This document shows positions 1 to 5,800 of a stretch of DNA of 11,183 nucleotides, one piece after another. Position numbers and translations under genes: made by a program. Below the pieces are notes generated by a model. The model saw only the letters and a program-made list of their open reading frames with translations, searched no databases and was not told the origin of the DNA. Source of the DNA: Ruthenibacterium sp. (GTDB lineage Bacteria; Bacillota; Clostridia; Oscillospirales; Ruminococcaceae); assembly GCA_020025255.1 (NCBI GenBank), contig JAHHSK010000059.1:1-11183 (forward strand), given 5' to 3'. The first letter of the stretch is position 1; each line of letters begins with the position of its first letter.

Positions 1-2
1 TT

Positions 3-1277
3 ATGCAGAAAACAGACCCACGCTATGATGCGTATATTCGGCTTTTAAAGCAGGAGCTTGTTCCTGCTATGGGATGTACCGAACCGGTGGCGATTGCATA
101 TGCCTGTGCGAAGGCGCGAGATTTATTGGAGGAACCGCCGATCCATGTGTCGCTGCATATCAGCGGCAACATTATAAAAAATGTTAAAAGTGTGGTGGTT
201 CCCAATACAGAAGGAGGAAAAGGGATTCGCACCGCTGCTGCAATCGGTTTTGCAGTAGGGCATGCGGAACGCGAGCTTCAGGTAATCAGCAAAGTGACAC
301 CCGAAGGCCGAGCCGAGATGCACCGTCTGCTGGAGGTTTGTCCCTTTGAGGTCAAGCCGGCAGAAAGCTGCGAAACCTTTGATATTTTGGTGGATGCGAA
401 AAGCAGCAAGCATACGGTTCGTGTGCGTGTCACCGGATATCATACGAATATCGTTTTGGCACAGCGCGATGGCAAGGTGCTCCAACAGGGTGAAATGCAC
501 TCATCAGGGGCATCACCGGATGCAAAATACCTTGACGTTGCAAATATTATCGATTTTGCCGATACGGCAGAGCTTGCCGATGTCGAAGCGATATTGGAAC
601 GGCAGGTGCGCTGCAACACGGCGATTCGGGATGAGGGTCTCAGCGGAAAATGGGGCGCGGCAATCGGCTGCACACTCTTACAGTGCTATGGCGATGATGT
701 TGCCGTTCGTGCCCGCGCCGCTGCCGCCGCAGGAAGCGATGCCAGAATGGGCGGCTGCGAAATGCCGGTTATCATCAATTCCGGAAGCGGGAACCAAGGG
801 ATGACAGCAAGCCTGCCGGTGATTGAATTTGCGCAGGAACTGCACAGCAGCAAGGAAGAACTGTACCGTGCGCTGCTGGTATCGAACCTGATTACCCTGC
901 ATTTGAAATCCGGAATCGGACGCCTGAGCGCTTACTGCGGTGCCGTAAGCGCGGGCTGTGCTGCGGGGGCGGCAATCTGCTATCTTCATGGGGGCAGATT
1001 GGATGAAGTTGCCCATACGCTCGTCAATGGACTGGCGATTGTTTCCGGCATTGTGTGCGATGGGGCAAAGCCATCGTGCGCGGCTAAGATTGCAAGTGCC
1101 GTAGATGCAGGAATCCTTGGCTGGCAGATGTATCGATCGGGCCGACAGTTTTACGGCGGTGAGGGAATCGTGCGCAATGGTGTGGAGGAAACGATCCGAA
1201 TGGTCAGCCGAGTTGGGCGCGATGGAATGTTTGATACCGACCGAGAGATCTTGTGCATTATGACAGAGGAAACCTGA
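3..1277 (+). CDS. L-cysteine desulfidase-like protein (UPF0597, CyuA/YhaM family)
   Basis: A 424-residue cytoplasmic enzyme of the UPF0597 family, whose characterised members (archaeal L-cysteine desulfidase, E. coli CyuA/YhaM) split L-cysteine into pyruvate, ammonia and sulfide using an Fe-S cluster. The signature ELVPAMGCTEP is at residues 18-28 with Cys25. Cys312, Cys352 and Cys359 have the same mutual spacing (40 and 7 residues) as the cluster cysteines of the Methanocaldococcus enzyme as I recall them (Cys25, 282, 322, 329), so all four expected ligands appear present. The C-terminal half has the Gly/Ala-rich segments typical of Fe-S serine dehydratase alpha subunits, and databases often name the family that way. 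Length is normal for the family. The ATG lies at the window edge, so its ribosome binding site and promoter are not visible. It is probably the last gene of its unit, because a strong hairpin follows. Serine rather than cysteine as substrate cannot be excluded. Confidence 0.88.
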   Translation: MQKTDPRYDAYIRLLKQELVPAMGCTEPVAIAYACAKARDLLEEPPIHVSLHISGNIIKNVKSVVVPNTEGGKGIRTAAAIGFAVGHAERELQVISKVTPEGRAEMHRLLEVCPFEVKPAESCETFDILVDAKSSKHTVRVRVTGYHTNIVLAQRDGKVLQQGEMHSSGASPDAKYLDVANIIDFADTAELADVEAILERQVRCNTAIRDEGLSGKWGAAIGCTLLQCYGDDVAVRARAAAAAGSDARMGGCEMPVIINSGSGNQGMTASLPVIEFAQELHSSKEELYRALLVSNLITLHLKSGIGRLSAYCGAVSAGCAAGAAICYLHGGRLDEVAHTLVNGLAIVSGIVCDGAKPSCAAKIASAVDAGILGWQMYRSGRQFYGGEGIVRNGVEETIRMVSRVGRDGMFDTDREILCIMTEET

Positions 1278-1351
1278 ACCCGGCATCAGGGCATGCGATC
1301 GTTCTGTTTTACAGCAAGCGGAACAATGCCATACACCCCAGACAAGCAGAT

Positions 1352-1393
1352 AGGCCGCCATAGAATCCGAATGGATTTTATGGCGGCCTGTTT
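1352..1393 (+). terminator. Strong hairpin downstream of the cysteine desulfidase gene
   Basis: A 17-bp stem (1352-1368 with 1373-1389, one G-T wobble) closes a GAAT tetraloop. Only a short GTTT follows, so as a classical U-tract terminator it is imperfect. Its position 74 bases after the stop codon makes transcription termination or mRNA 3'-end protection the likely role. Confidence 0.65.
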
Positions 1394-1568
1394 GGGATCG
1401 AATGAATTTTACCCAAGGGTGCTATGTGAAGAATGCACCAATCCGAAAGGCAGGTTCCATTCTGCGCAATCGGGAAATCGGCAGAACGCCGCGTGTGGAC
1501 GATAACATGAGGATAGCTGAAACGTGTGATGTGGAGCAGCCGCTTTTGTTTTTTGCATCTAAAAAAGC
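1394..1568 (+). other. Intergenic stretch with one 56-codon open frame, no recognised gene
   Basis: Between the hairpin and the next promoter (the whole gap between genes is 1278-1702) I recognise no gene, riboswitch or RNA family. One uninterrupted frame runs from ATG 1402 to TGA 1570-1572 (56 residues, starting MNFTQGCYVKN and ending FFASKKA). Its stop overlaps the -35 box of the next promoter. The only Shine-Dalgarno-like sequence is a weak GGGA 4 bases upstream, so coding is unproven. A weak interrupted hairpin (about 1515-1540) followed by a T-rich run (1543-1554) could be a further minor terminator. Confidence 0.3.
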
Positions 1569-1597
1569 TTGACAGGGCGGACGCGGTGTGGTATCCT
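1569..1597 (+). promoter_or_regulatory. Sigma-A promoter of the DUF3793-flavodoxin operon
   Basis: A perfect -35 TTGACA (1569-1574) is followed by 17 bases and -10 TATCCT (1592-1597, four of six matching TATAAT). Transcription would start near 1604, directly at the first of two palindromic sites, so a protein bound there would block the polymerase. Confidence 0.75.
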
Positions 1598-1605
1598 AAC
1601 TTTGG

Positions 1606-1621
1606 GTTAGATATAGCTAAC
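1606..1621 (+). promoter_or_regulatory. Palindromic operator candidate 1 (GTTAG-N6-CTAAC)
   Basis: GTTAGATATAGCTAAC is a 16-bp near-perfect palindrome (one mismatched pair) lying on the predicted transcription start. A further CTAAC half-site overlaps the -10 box (1596-1600). A second copy of the same architecture lies 53 bp downstream. TTAG/CTAA half-sites recall DtxR/IdeR-type metal-regulator boxes, and the operon encodes a flavodoxin, typically induced by low iron. Iron-dependent repression is therefore the favoured inference, but the half-site spacing is not the classical IdeR one. Confidence 0.5.
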
Positions 1622-1623
1622 TA

Positions 1624-1650
1624 AAAGCCTTGCAGAAGGCTTTCTTATTT
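1624..1650 (+). terminator. Small attenuator-like hairpin in the DUF3793 leader
   Basis: A perfect 8-bp stem (AAAGCCTT 1624-1631 with AAGGCTTT 1636-1643) and a GCAG loop are followed by CTTATTT. It lies in the leader between the two palindromes. The stem is short and has only three G-C pairs, so it would be a weak terminator. It could be an attenuator, or simply separate the two operators. Confidence 0.35.
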
Positions 1651-1658
1651 CCTGCTCG

Positions 1659-1674
1659 GTTAGCTTTAACTAAC
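1659..1674 (+). promoter_or_regulatory. Palindromic operator candidate 2 (GTTAG-N6-CTAAC)
   Basis: GTTAGCTTTAACTAAC is the second 16-bp palindrome of this leader, again with one mismatched pair. Its reverse complement resembles operator 1 more closely than its direct strand does. It ends 29 bases before the chosen start codon. Two matching sites five helical turns apart suggest cooperative binding by one regulator (inference). Confidence 0.5.
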
Positions 1675-1702
1675 TAGTGCGGAATGGAAAGGGATGAATC
1701 GC

Positions 1703-2251
1703 ATGTCATCAGACCGAATCGTGCAAAACTGTGCACCAACACTGGCAGGGTTGAAGGCAGGAAGCATATTTCCGCAAAAGGGAACAAAAGAACAGCTGAA
1801 CATAGCAGTAGCGCAGCTGGATCACTGCCTTAAGGAAAAAGGGGTACATGCGCGGCTTTTATATAAAGAGGGAAATGGGCCGAGCCTTGTATACATATAC
1901 CGCGTCCGCAGCCTGGAAAAAATCATAGCCGATCGGGGCGTTCAGCATTTTCTATCAGAATACGGATATACGGATTTTACGGTGTCAGCCTGTCTGGAAC
2001 GGCTGGAACAGCGCCTTGCGCAGGAAGAATTTCCGCATGAAATCGGTGTTTTTCTGGATTATCCACTGGCGGATATCCAGGCGTTTATCGCAAATAAAGG
2101 GCGCAACTGTCCGTGTACAGGATGTTGGAAAGCGTATACCAATCTTCCCCAAGCACGGCAAAAATTCAAACAGTTCCGACACTGTACTGCGCTGTACCGC
2201 AACTGGGTCAGCCGTGGTGCAGATATAGCACGGCTTACGGTAGCCGGATAA
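1703..2251 (+). CDS. DUF3793 family protein
   Basis: A 182-residue soluble protein of the DUF3793 family, found mainly in Clostridia, often beside flavodoxin or ferrous-iron transport genes; its biochemical function is not known. The family opening is clear: a short lead, then CAPTLAGLKAGSIF. A mid-region GVFLDYPLADIQAFI and a C-terminal cysteine patch NCPCTGCWKAY followed by a basic helix are also typical. I chose ATG 1703 over the in-frame ATG at 1694 because AAAGGG (1688-1693) lies 9 bases before 1703 but touches 1694. It is first in an operon with the flavodoxin (30-base gap) behind a promoter carrying two palindromic operators. The cysteine patch could bind metal or be redox active, but this is only a guess. 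No membrane segment or signal peptide is seen. Confidence 0.85.
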   Translation: MSSDRIVQNCAPTLAGLKAGSIFPQKGTKEQLNIAVAQLDHCLKEKGVHARLLYKEGNGPSLVYIYRVRSLEKIIADRGVQHFLSEYGYTDFTVSACLERLEQRLAQEEFPHEIGVFLDYPLADIQAFIANKGRNCPCTGCWKAYTNLPQARQKFKQFRHCTALYRNWVSRGADIARLTVAG

Positions 2252-2281
2252 AAAAGATTGAAATGAAAGGATTGGTCGAGT

Positions 2282-2692
2282 ATGAAACTTGCAGTTATTT
2301 ATTGGAGCGGAACAGGAAACACGCAGGCTATGGCAGATGCTGTTCTGGAAGGGGCGAAGTCGGCAGGAGCACAAGCGGAACTGTTTCGTGCAGGAGAGTT
2401 CGATGTCTCAAAAGCAGCAGAATATGATGCTTTTGCGTTTGGCTGCCCGGCTATGGGAGCCGAAGAATTGGAAGATTCGGAATTCCTTCCCGTGTGGGAA
2501 TCCGTCAGCGGGTCGCTTTCCGGCAAGCGCGTTTCACTCTTCGGCTCTTACGGCTGGGGCGACGGGGAATGGATGAGAACATGGCAGGATAATGCCCCCT
2601 GCGATATTCTCGAAACCTATATCTGCCAGGAGCTTCCCGGCGAAGCGGAACAGGCACAATGCCGTGCACTCGGTGAACATCTGGTGAAATAA
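2282..2692 (+). CDS. Short-chain flavodoxin
   Basis: A 136-residue FMN-binding electron carrier of the cytoplasm. The phosphate-binding P-loop SGTGNT is at residues 9-14, directly after the first beta strand (KLAVIYW), as in all flavodoxins. The segment FGCPAMGAEELEDSEF resembles the first FMN-ring loop, and SYGWGDGEWM the second, glycine- and aromatic-rich loop that covers the isoalloxazine. Length and motif spacing match the short-chain clostridial flavodoxins, which replace ferredoxin when iron is scarce. GAAAGGA (2265-2271) lies 10 bases before the ATG. It is co-transcribed with the DUF3793 gene and is the last gene before a strong terminator. The partner enzymes are not identifiable from the window. 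Confidence 0.93.
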   Translation: MKLAVIYWSGTGNTQAMADAVLEGAKSAGAQAELFRAGEFDVSKAAEYDAFAFGCPAMGAEELEDSEFLPVWESVSGSLSGKRVSLFGSYGWGDGEWMRTWQDNAPCDILETYICQELPGEAEQAQCRALGEHLVK

Positions 2693-2761
2693 AGCCGTTT
2701 GCCGGTAGCCCGAAAAAGCGAACGGAGCGTATCCGGCTGTATATACCAGAGGATGTAAAGC

Positions 2762-2811
2762 AAAGAATTCCGAGGAAGGTTCAGACAGAGCCTTCCTCGG
2801 AATTCTTTTAT
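2762..2811 (+). terminator. Intrinsic terminator of the DUF3793-flavodoxin operon
   Basis: A perfect 18-bp stem (2762-2779 with 2791-2808, core GAATTCCGAGGAAGG) and an 11-base loop end in TTTT, 69 bases after the flavodoxin stop codon. The A-rich 5' foot and T-rich 3' foot could let it work in both directions. Confidence 0.9.
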
Positions 2812-2883
2812 ACCCGGAATCGCAGATCCGCCTTTGGGTGATGTTCCGTGGGCAGGTAAAGCTCAGGGCTGCGGTTCCTCATA

Positions 2884-2913
2884 TTGACACCCTCAAGGGG
2901 AGGGTGCTATGAT
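2884..2913 (+). promoter_or_regulatory. MerR-type promoter with spacer palindrome
   Basis: TTGACA (2884-2889) and TATGAT (2908-2913) are separated by 18 bases. The inverted repeat CACCCTC-AAGGG-GAGGGTG (2888-2906) fills the spacer and touches the -35. An over-long spacer occupied by a palindrome is the mark of promoters activated by MerR-family regulators. No MerR gene is seen nearby; the first gene downstream is the carbon-nitrogen hydrolase. Confidence 0.65.
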
Positions 2914-3034
2914 AAACACAATTCAGTAAAAAGGAGCAAAGCAAAAGGAAGCATTGCCATTGTTTTCTGGAAAGAAATCGAAGCTTTGCCCGGCATGGGC
3001 ATCATTGAAATGCCATTCGTATGAATGCATAGAT
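2914..3034 (+). other. Leader between MerR-type promoter and terminator, no recognised gene
   Basis: This stretch of about 120 bases holds a good orphan Shine-Dalgarno (AAAAAGGAG, about 2930-2938) without a matching ATG. It also has small hairpins (TGCCC-GGCAT-GGGCA near 2988-3002, and an ATGC(C)ATTC-GTAT-GAATGCAT stem near 3010-3030). I recognise no riboswitch family. It may be the remains of a deleted gene, an attenuator leader or a small RNA; these cannot be told apart from sequence alone. Confidence 0.3.
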
Positions 3035-3063
3035 AAGGCGCAGGTTTCGGCCTGCGCTTTTTA
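3035..3063 (+). terminator. Intrinsic terminator just upstream of the hydrolase gene
   Basis: AAGGCGCAGG (3035-3044) pairs with CCTGCGCTTT (3051-3060) with one G-T wobble around the loop TTTCGG, followed by more T residues. It ends only 21 bases before the hydrolase ATG, leaving no room for a separate promoter after it. The hydrolase therefore depends on read-through or anti-termination, unless a weak promoter starts inside the hairpin (TTGAAA 3005-3010, N17, CATAGA 3028-3033). Confidence 0.75.
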
Positions 3064-3083
3064 CATTTGGAAAGGTGAGCAAT

Positions 3084-3791
3084 ATGAAAATCGGGCTTGC
3101 GGCATATCGATTTGCGAATAAAGACACAGAATTCAATATCAGCCAAATGGAAAAGGCTTTGCAGGAGAGCCGTGGAAAAGTGGATTTGCTGTGTTTTGGA
3201 GAAACCTTTTTGCAGGGGTTTGACTCCCTTTGCTGGGACTTTCAAACAGATAAAAACATGGCAATTTCGTGTGACGGCGCTGTGATGCAGAAACTCTGCG
3301 AACTGACACTTCGATACCAGACAGATCTGCTGTTCGGATATGTAGAGCGGGATGGAGCTGCCCTGTATTCTTCCTGTGCTGTGATCGTGCAGGGAAAGCT
3401 GATCCATAATTACCGCCGCATCTCCAAGAACTGGAAGGAATACAGCAGAACGGACAGCCATTATTGTGAGGGAACTGTGACCGATGAATTTCTGTATTAT
3501 GGGAAAAGGATCATGATCGCTTTATGCGGTGACTTATGGCTGTTTCCGGAACGCTTCAAAACAGAGAACCTGCTCATCTGGCCTGTCTATGTTAATTTTG
3601 AATTGGATGAATGGAAAATTTACGAGCAGGAGTATGCCGATCAGGCTCTGCTCGCCTGTCCCAAGACCCTGATGATCAATTCTATAACAGACGATCCGGT
3701 TTCTCATGGAAATGCTTTTTATTTTCATAACGGCAAGGTGGAACAAAAGCTGGGCTATGACCGGGAAGCTGTGCTGATTGTGGAAGTATGA
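3084..3791 (+). CDS. Carbon-nitrogen hydrolase (nitrilase superfamily) protein
   Basis: A 235-residue cytoplasmic protein of the nitrilase/amidase superfamily, whose members hydrolyse C-N bonds of amides, nitriles or carbamoyl compounds with a Glu-Lys-Cys triad. Candidate triad: Glu40 in LLCFGETFLQGFD, Lys115 in YRRISKNWKEY and Cys148 in IALCGDLW. At 235 residues it is shorter than typical members (about 260-300), and its C-terminal part is reduced. The substrate cannot be predicted. ATG 3084 was chosen over in-frame GTG 3075 because GGAAAGG (3069-3075) sits 8 bases before 3084. It stands alone on the plus strand. It lies behind a terminator and, further up, a MerR-type promoter, so expression may be conditional. 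No membrane segment is seen. Confidence 0.82.
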   Translation: MKIGLAAYRFANKDTEFNISQMEKALQESRGKVDLLCFGETFLQGFDSLCWDFQTDKNMAISCDGAVMQKLCELTLRYQTDLLFGYVERDGAALYSSCAVIVQGKLIHNYRRISKNWKEYSRTDSHYCEGTVTDEFLYYGKRIMIALCGDLWLFPERFKTENLLIWPVYVNFELDEWKIYEQEYADQALLACPKTLMINSITDDPVSHGNAFYFHNGKVEQKLGYDREAVLIVEV

Positions 3792-3919
3792 CCATGAAGA
3801 GCAGCGCTTCTATTTCGATTGCCTATGTGAAAAGGATAGCAGTATGGGATACATCCTGTCAAAGCGGATAAAACGGAAATGCGATTTTTGCAGAGACTTT
3901 TGCGGGAAAGGGAGGATCC

Positions 3920-4840
3920 CTATACGCCCATAACCAGCAGCAGGCAGGTGATGATCACAACGCTGATGATGATACTGCACGAATTGATCGCACCGGCAAG
4001 GCCGACGTCGCCATCGATTTTTTCGGTATACGCCACAGCGGCAGAGCACACCGGGCTGAAAACAAGAGCCGTCAGCACCTGACGAACTTCCAGCGAAAAC
4101 GGAAGAACAAAATAGCAAAACAGCGCAAGCAGTGCCGAAATGCTGTAACGGATCAGCAGAAATCGGCTGACCTTGGAAAGATAGCTTCGCTCAAAGGAAA
4201 TTTCAAACCCGACACCCAGCATCATCATTGCCATAAAGCTATTGGCATTGGCACCGATTTCGGCAAATGACAGAACCGGGGCAGGCACGGGGATGCTGCA
4301 AAGAGCCAAGATGAGCATGGTGATATAGGTGATGAAAGGTACCGATGTGGTGAGCTTTTTGCCGATGCTGCGCAGCGAAAATCGGTTTCCGTGCGAAAGA
4401 GTGGAAGCGACCCCGTAAATGCCGCCGTTGGAGCATACCGCGTTGCCTACATCAAAAATGCAGCTGGCAACTACTGCGGTGGGGCCAAGAAAACTTTGAA
4501 CATACGGCATGGTAAAGCATCCGATATTGTAGCCCGAGCAGTTGAGCATGCCGAATGCGCTGTCCGCTGCGCCGCTGCGGCGAAAAAAGAACCACCCGGC
4601 AAACGCAAGGATCACACAGCAGCCAATTCCGACAAAAACAAGTGAAACCAAGGAAGGCTCAAAATCAAAGGCTGTAAAATTAATGATGATGGCACACGGC
4701 AGCGTGATGTCCAGAACAATATGCGAAAAAACCGGGAAATCTGATTTTTTAAAGATACCGATTCGTTTCAGGATATAGCCCAGCAGAATCACCAAAATCA
4801 AACAGCCGGCTTTTGTAAGAACATCCAGCAAAGAAACCAT
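3920..4840 (-). CDS. AEC family (auxin efflux carrier-like) membrane transporter
   Basis: A 306-residue integral membrane protein of the AEC family. Bacterial members move organic acids or other small anionic metabolites, but the substrate is not predictable here. It has about ten hydrophobic segments in two sets of five around a polar centre. It starts with a hydrophobic helix (about residues 8-25), then an ITLPCAIIINF-type second segment; NCSGYNIGCFTMPYVQ is the conserved Asn/Gly/Pro-rich broken helix of the first half. The second half ends AINSCSIIISVVIIT. Start choice: AGAGGAG directly abuts ATG 4840, which is very tight. A TTG three codons later (4831) has better spacing (9 bases) and is a real alternative. 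Longer in-frame starts upstream lack ribosome binding sites and would lie on the promoter. It is divergent from the van cluster, with no evident functional link. Confidence 0.85.
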   Translation of the reverse strand: MVSLLDVLTKAGCLILVILLGYILKRIGIFKKSDFPVFSHIVLDITLPCAIIINFTAFDFEPSLVSLVFVGIGCCVILAFAGWFFFRRSGAADSAFGMLNCSGYNIGCFTMPYVQSFLGPTAVVASCIFDVGNAVCSNGGIYGVASTLSHGNRFSLRSIGKKLTTSVPFITYITMLILALCSIPVPAPVLSFAEIGANANSFMAMMMLGVGFEISFERSYLSKVSRFLLIRYSISALLALFCYFVLPFSLEVRQVLTALVFSPVCSAAVAYTEKIDGDVGLAGAINSCSIIISVVIITCLLLVMGV

Positions 4841-4870
4841 CTCCTCTGAAAAACAAAAATAATCATTTTC

Positions 4871-4899
4871 AGTATAAGTCATACGCAATGCACTGTCAA
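4871..4899 (-). promoter_or_regulatory. Sigma-A promoter of the AEC transporter gene
   Basis: On the minus strand, TTGACA (4899-4894) and TATACT (4876-4871) are separated by exactly 17 bases, a near-consensus promoter. The start would be near 4864, giving a leader of about 24 bases. A short leader with no visible operator suggests fairly constitutive expression. Confidence 0.8.
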
Positions 4900-4982
4900 A
4901 TCGGCAAAAGAAAAGAAAAAGCACCCCAAATCGTGAAAATTCCCCACGCCGTGCAAGCGGGCTTCTAAAAGAAAAGATTTGA

Positions 4983-4991
4983 TGCTATAAT
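4983..4991 (+). promoter_or_regulatory. Extended -10 promoter of vanRS
   Basis: TGCTATAAT (4983-4991) is a perfect extended -10. The -35 region 17 bases upstream (TTCTAA) is poor. A promoter with a strong -10 and weak -35 fits basal regulator synthesis with possible activation by VanR. Only a degenerate VanR-box-like sequence (4931-4941) is found upstream, so autoregulation is not established. The transcript would have a leader of about 98 bases. Confidence 0.6.
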
Positions 4992-5015
4992 AATGAAGCA
5001 AATAAAATCGGGGCG

Positions 5016-5073
5016 TTGCGTGCAAATGGAACAAAATGCGCAAAAACACCGTATCAAAGAATGAGCTTGCGCG
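5016..5073 (+). repeat. Alternative inverted repeats in the vanR leader
   Basis: The leader holds TTGCGTGCAA (5016-5025, itself a near palindrome), GCGCAA (5038-5043) and TTGCGC (5067-5072). The last can pair with either of the first two, giving mutually exclusive hairpins just before the vanR Shine-Dalgarno (AAGGAGA 5077-5083). The stems are short, so any regulatory role is speculative. Confidence 0.3.
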
Positions 5074-5095
5074 TAAAAGGAGAGAAAGTTCACAC

Positions 5096-5800
5096 ATGGA
5101 AAACAGGATCCTGATTGTAGATGACGAAAAAGAAATTGCGGATCTGATTGAAATTTACCTAAAAAACGATGGGTATACCGTATATAAATTTTATAATGGA
5201 CGGGATGCACTGGCGTGTATCGAATCGAAAGAAATCGATCTTGCTCTTTTGGATGTCATGCTTCCTGATATCGATGGCTTCCGGCTTTGCCAGCAGATTC
5301 GGGAAAAATATTTTTATCCGATCATCATGCTGACAGCAAAGGGAGAGGATGCAGATAAAATCATGGGCTTAACGATCGGAGCGGACGATTACATTACAAA
5401 GCCGTTCAATCCGCTGGAACTTATAGCCCGGGTGAAAACGCAGCTGCGCCGATATGTGCGCTATAATAATGCCGGTTTGAGCGAAGAAAAAAATCAGCCG
5501 ACAGCCGAATATGACATTCGAGGACTGCGGATCAACCAAAGCACGCATAAATGTTTTTTGTATGGGAATGAAGTTCTGCTGACACCGATCGAATTTTCAA
5601 TTCTGTATTATTTGTGTGAACATCAGGGAAAGGTTGTGCCTTCCGAAGAACTGTTTGAAGCGGTGTGGGGCGAAAAGTATCTGGATAACAACAATACCGT
5701 TATGGCACATATCGGACGCCTGCGCGAAAAATTGAATGAGATACCGCGGCGTCCCAAATTCATTAAAACAGTGTGGGGAGTGGGATATACGATTGAATAA
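5096..5800 (+). CDS. vanR: VanR, OmpR/PhoB-type response regulator of the vanG cluster
   Basis: A 234-residue two-component response regulator. The receiver domain (about residues 1-120) has the acidic pair Asp9-Asp10, phospho-acceptor Asp53 (LLDVMLPDIDGF), Thr80 (IIMLTAK) and Lys102 (YITKPF). The C-terminal winged-helix DNA-binding domain (about 130-232) has LTPIEFSILYYL and the final VWGVGYTIE typical of the OmpR class. VanR phosphorylated by VanS activates the resistance genes; here its likely target is the box pair at 6888-6910. ATG 5096 was chosen because AAGGAGA (5077-5083) precedes it, although 12 bases is a long spacing; an ATG 60 bases upstream lacks a ribosome binding site. The vanS start overlaps its stop codon. 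Length is in the range of known VanR proteins, and the linked vanG-vanXY-vanT genes make the assignment firm. Confidence 0.93.
   Translation: MENRILIVDDEKEIADLIEIYLKNDGYTVYKFYNGRDALACIESKEIDLALLDVMLPDIDGFRLCQQIREKYFYPIIMLTAKGEDADKIMGLTIGADDYITKPFNPLELIARVKTQLRRYVRYNNAGLSEEKNQPTAEYDIRGLRINQSTHKCFLYGNEVLLTPIEFSILYYLCEHQGKVVPSEELFEAVWGEKYLDNNNTVMAHIGRLREKLNEIPRRPKFIKTVWGVGYTIE

Noticed and set aside
678..1361. A 227-codon open frame antisense to the cysteine desulfidase gene
   Set aside because: Low-complexity composition, no ribosome site or family motif; the opposite strand has a clear full-length family match.
1394..1568. Riboswitch in the gap after the cysteine desulfidase gene
   Set aside because: I compared it by eye with T-box, SAM, TPP, glycine, cobalamin, guanidine, c-di-GMP and ZTP signatures and found no matching conserved core.
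1694..1702. DUF3793 start at ATG 1694
   Set aside because: The Shine-Dalgarno sequence abuts this ATG with no spacing, whereas ATG 1703 has 9 bases and a more family-like N-terminus.
2988..3030. Riboswitch in the leader of the hydrolase gene
   Set aside because: Small hairpins precede a terminator, but no known aptamer core is recognisable; reported only as an unexplained leader.
4931..4941. Possible VanR box TCGTGAAAATT upstream of vanR
   Set aside because: It matches the 12-bp consensus only with a gap or several mismatches, is single, and lies about 45 bp upstream of the -10. Too weak to claim autoregulation.
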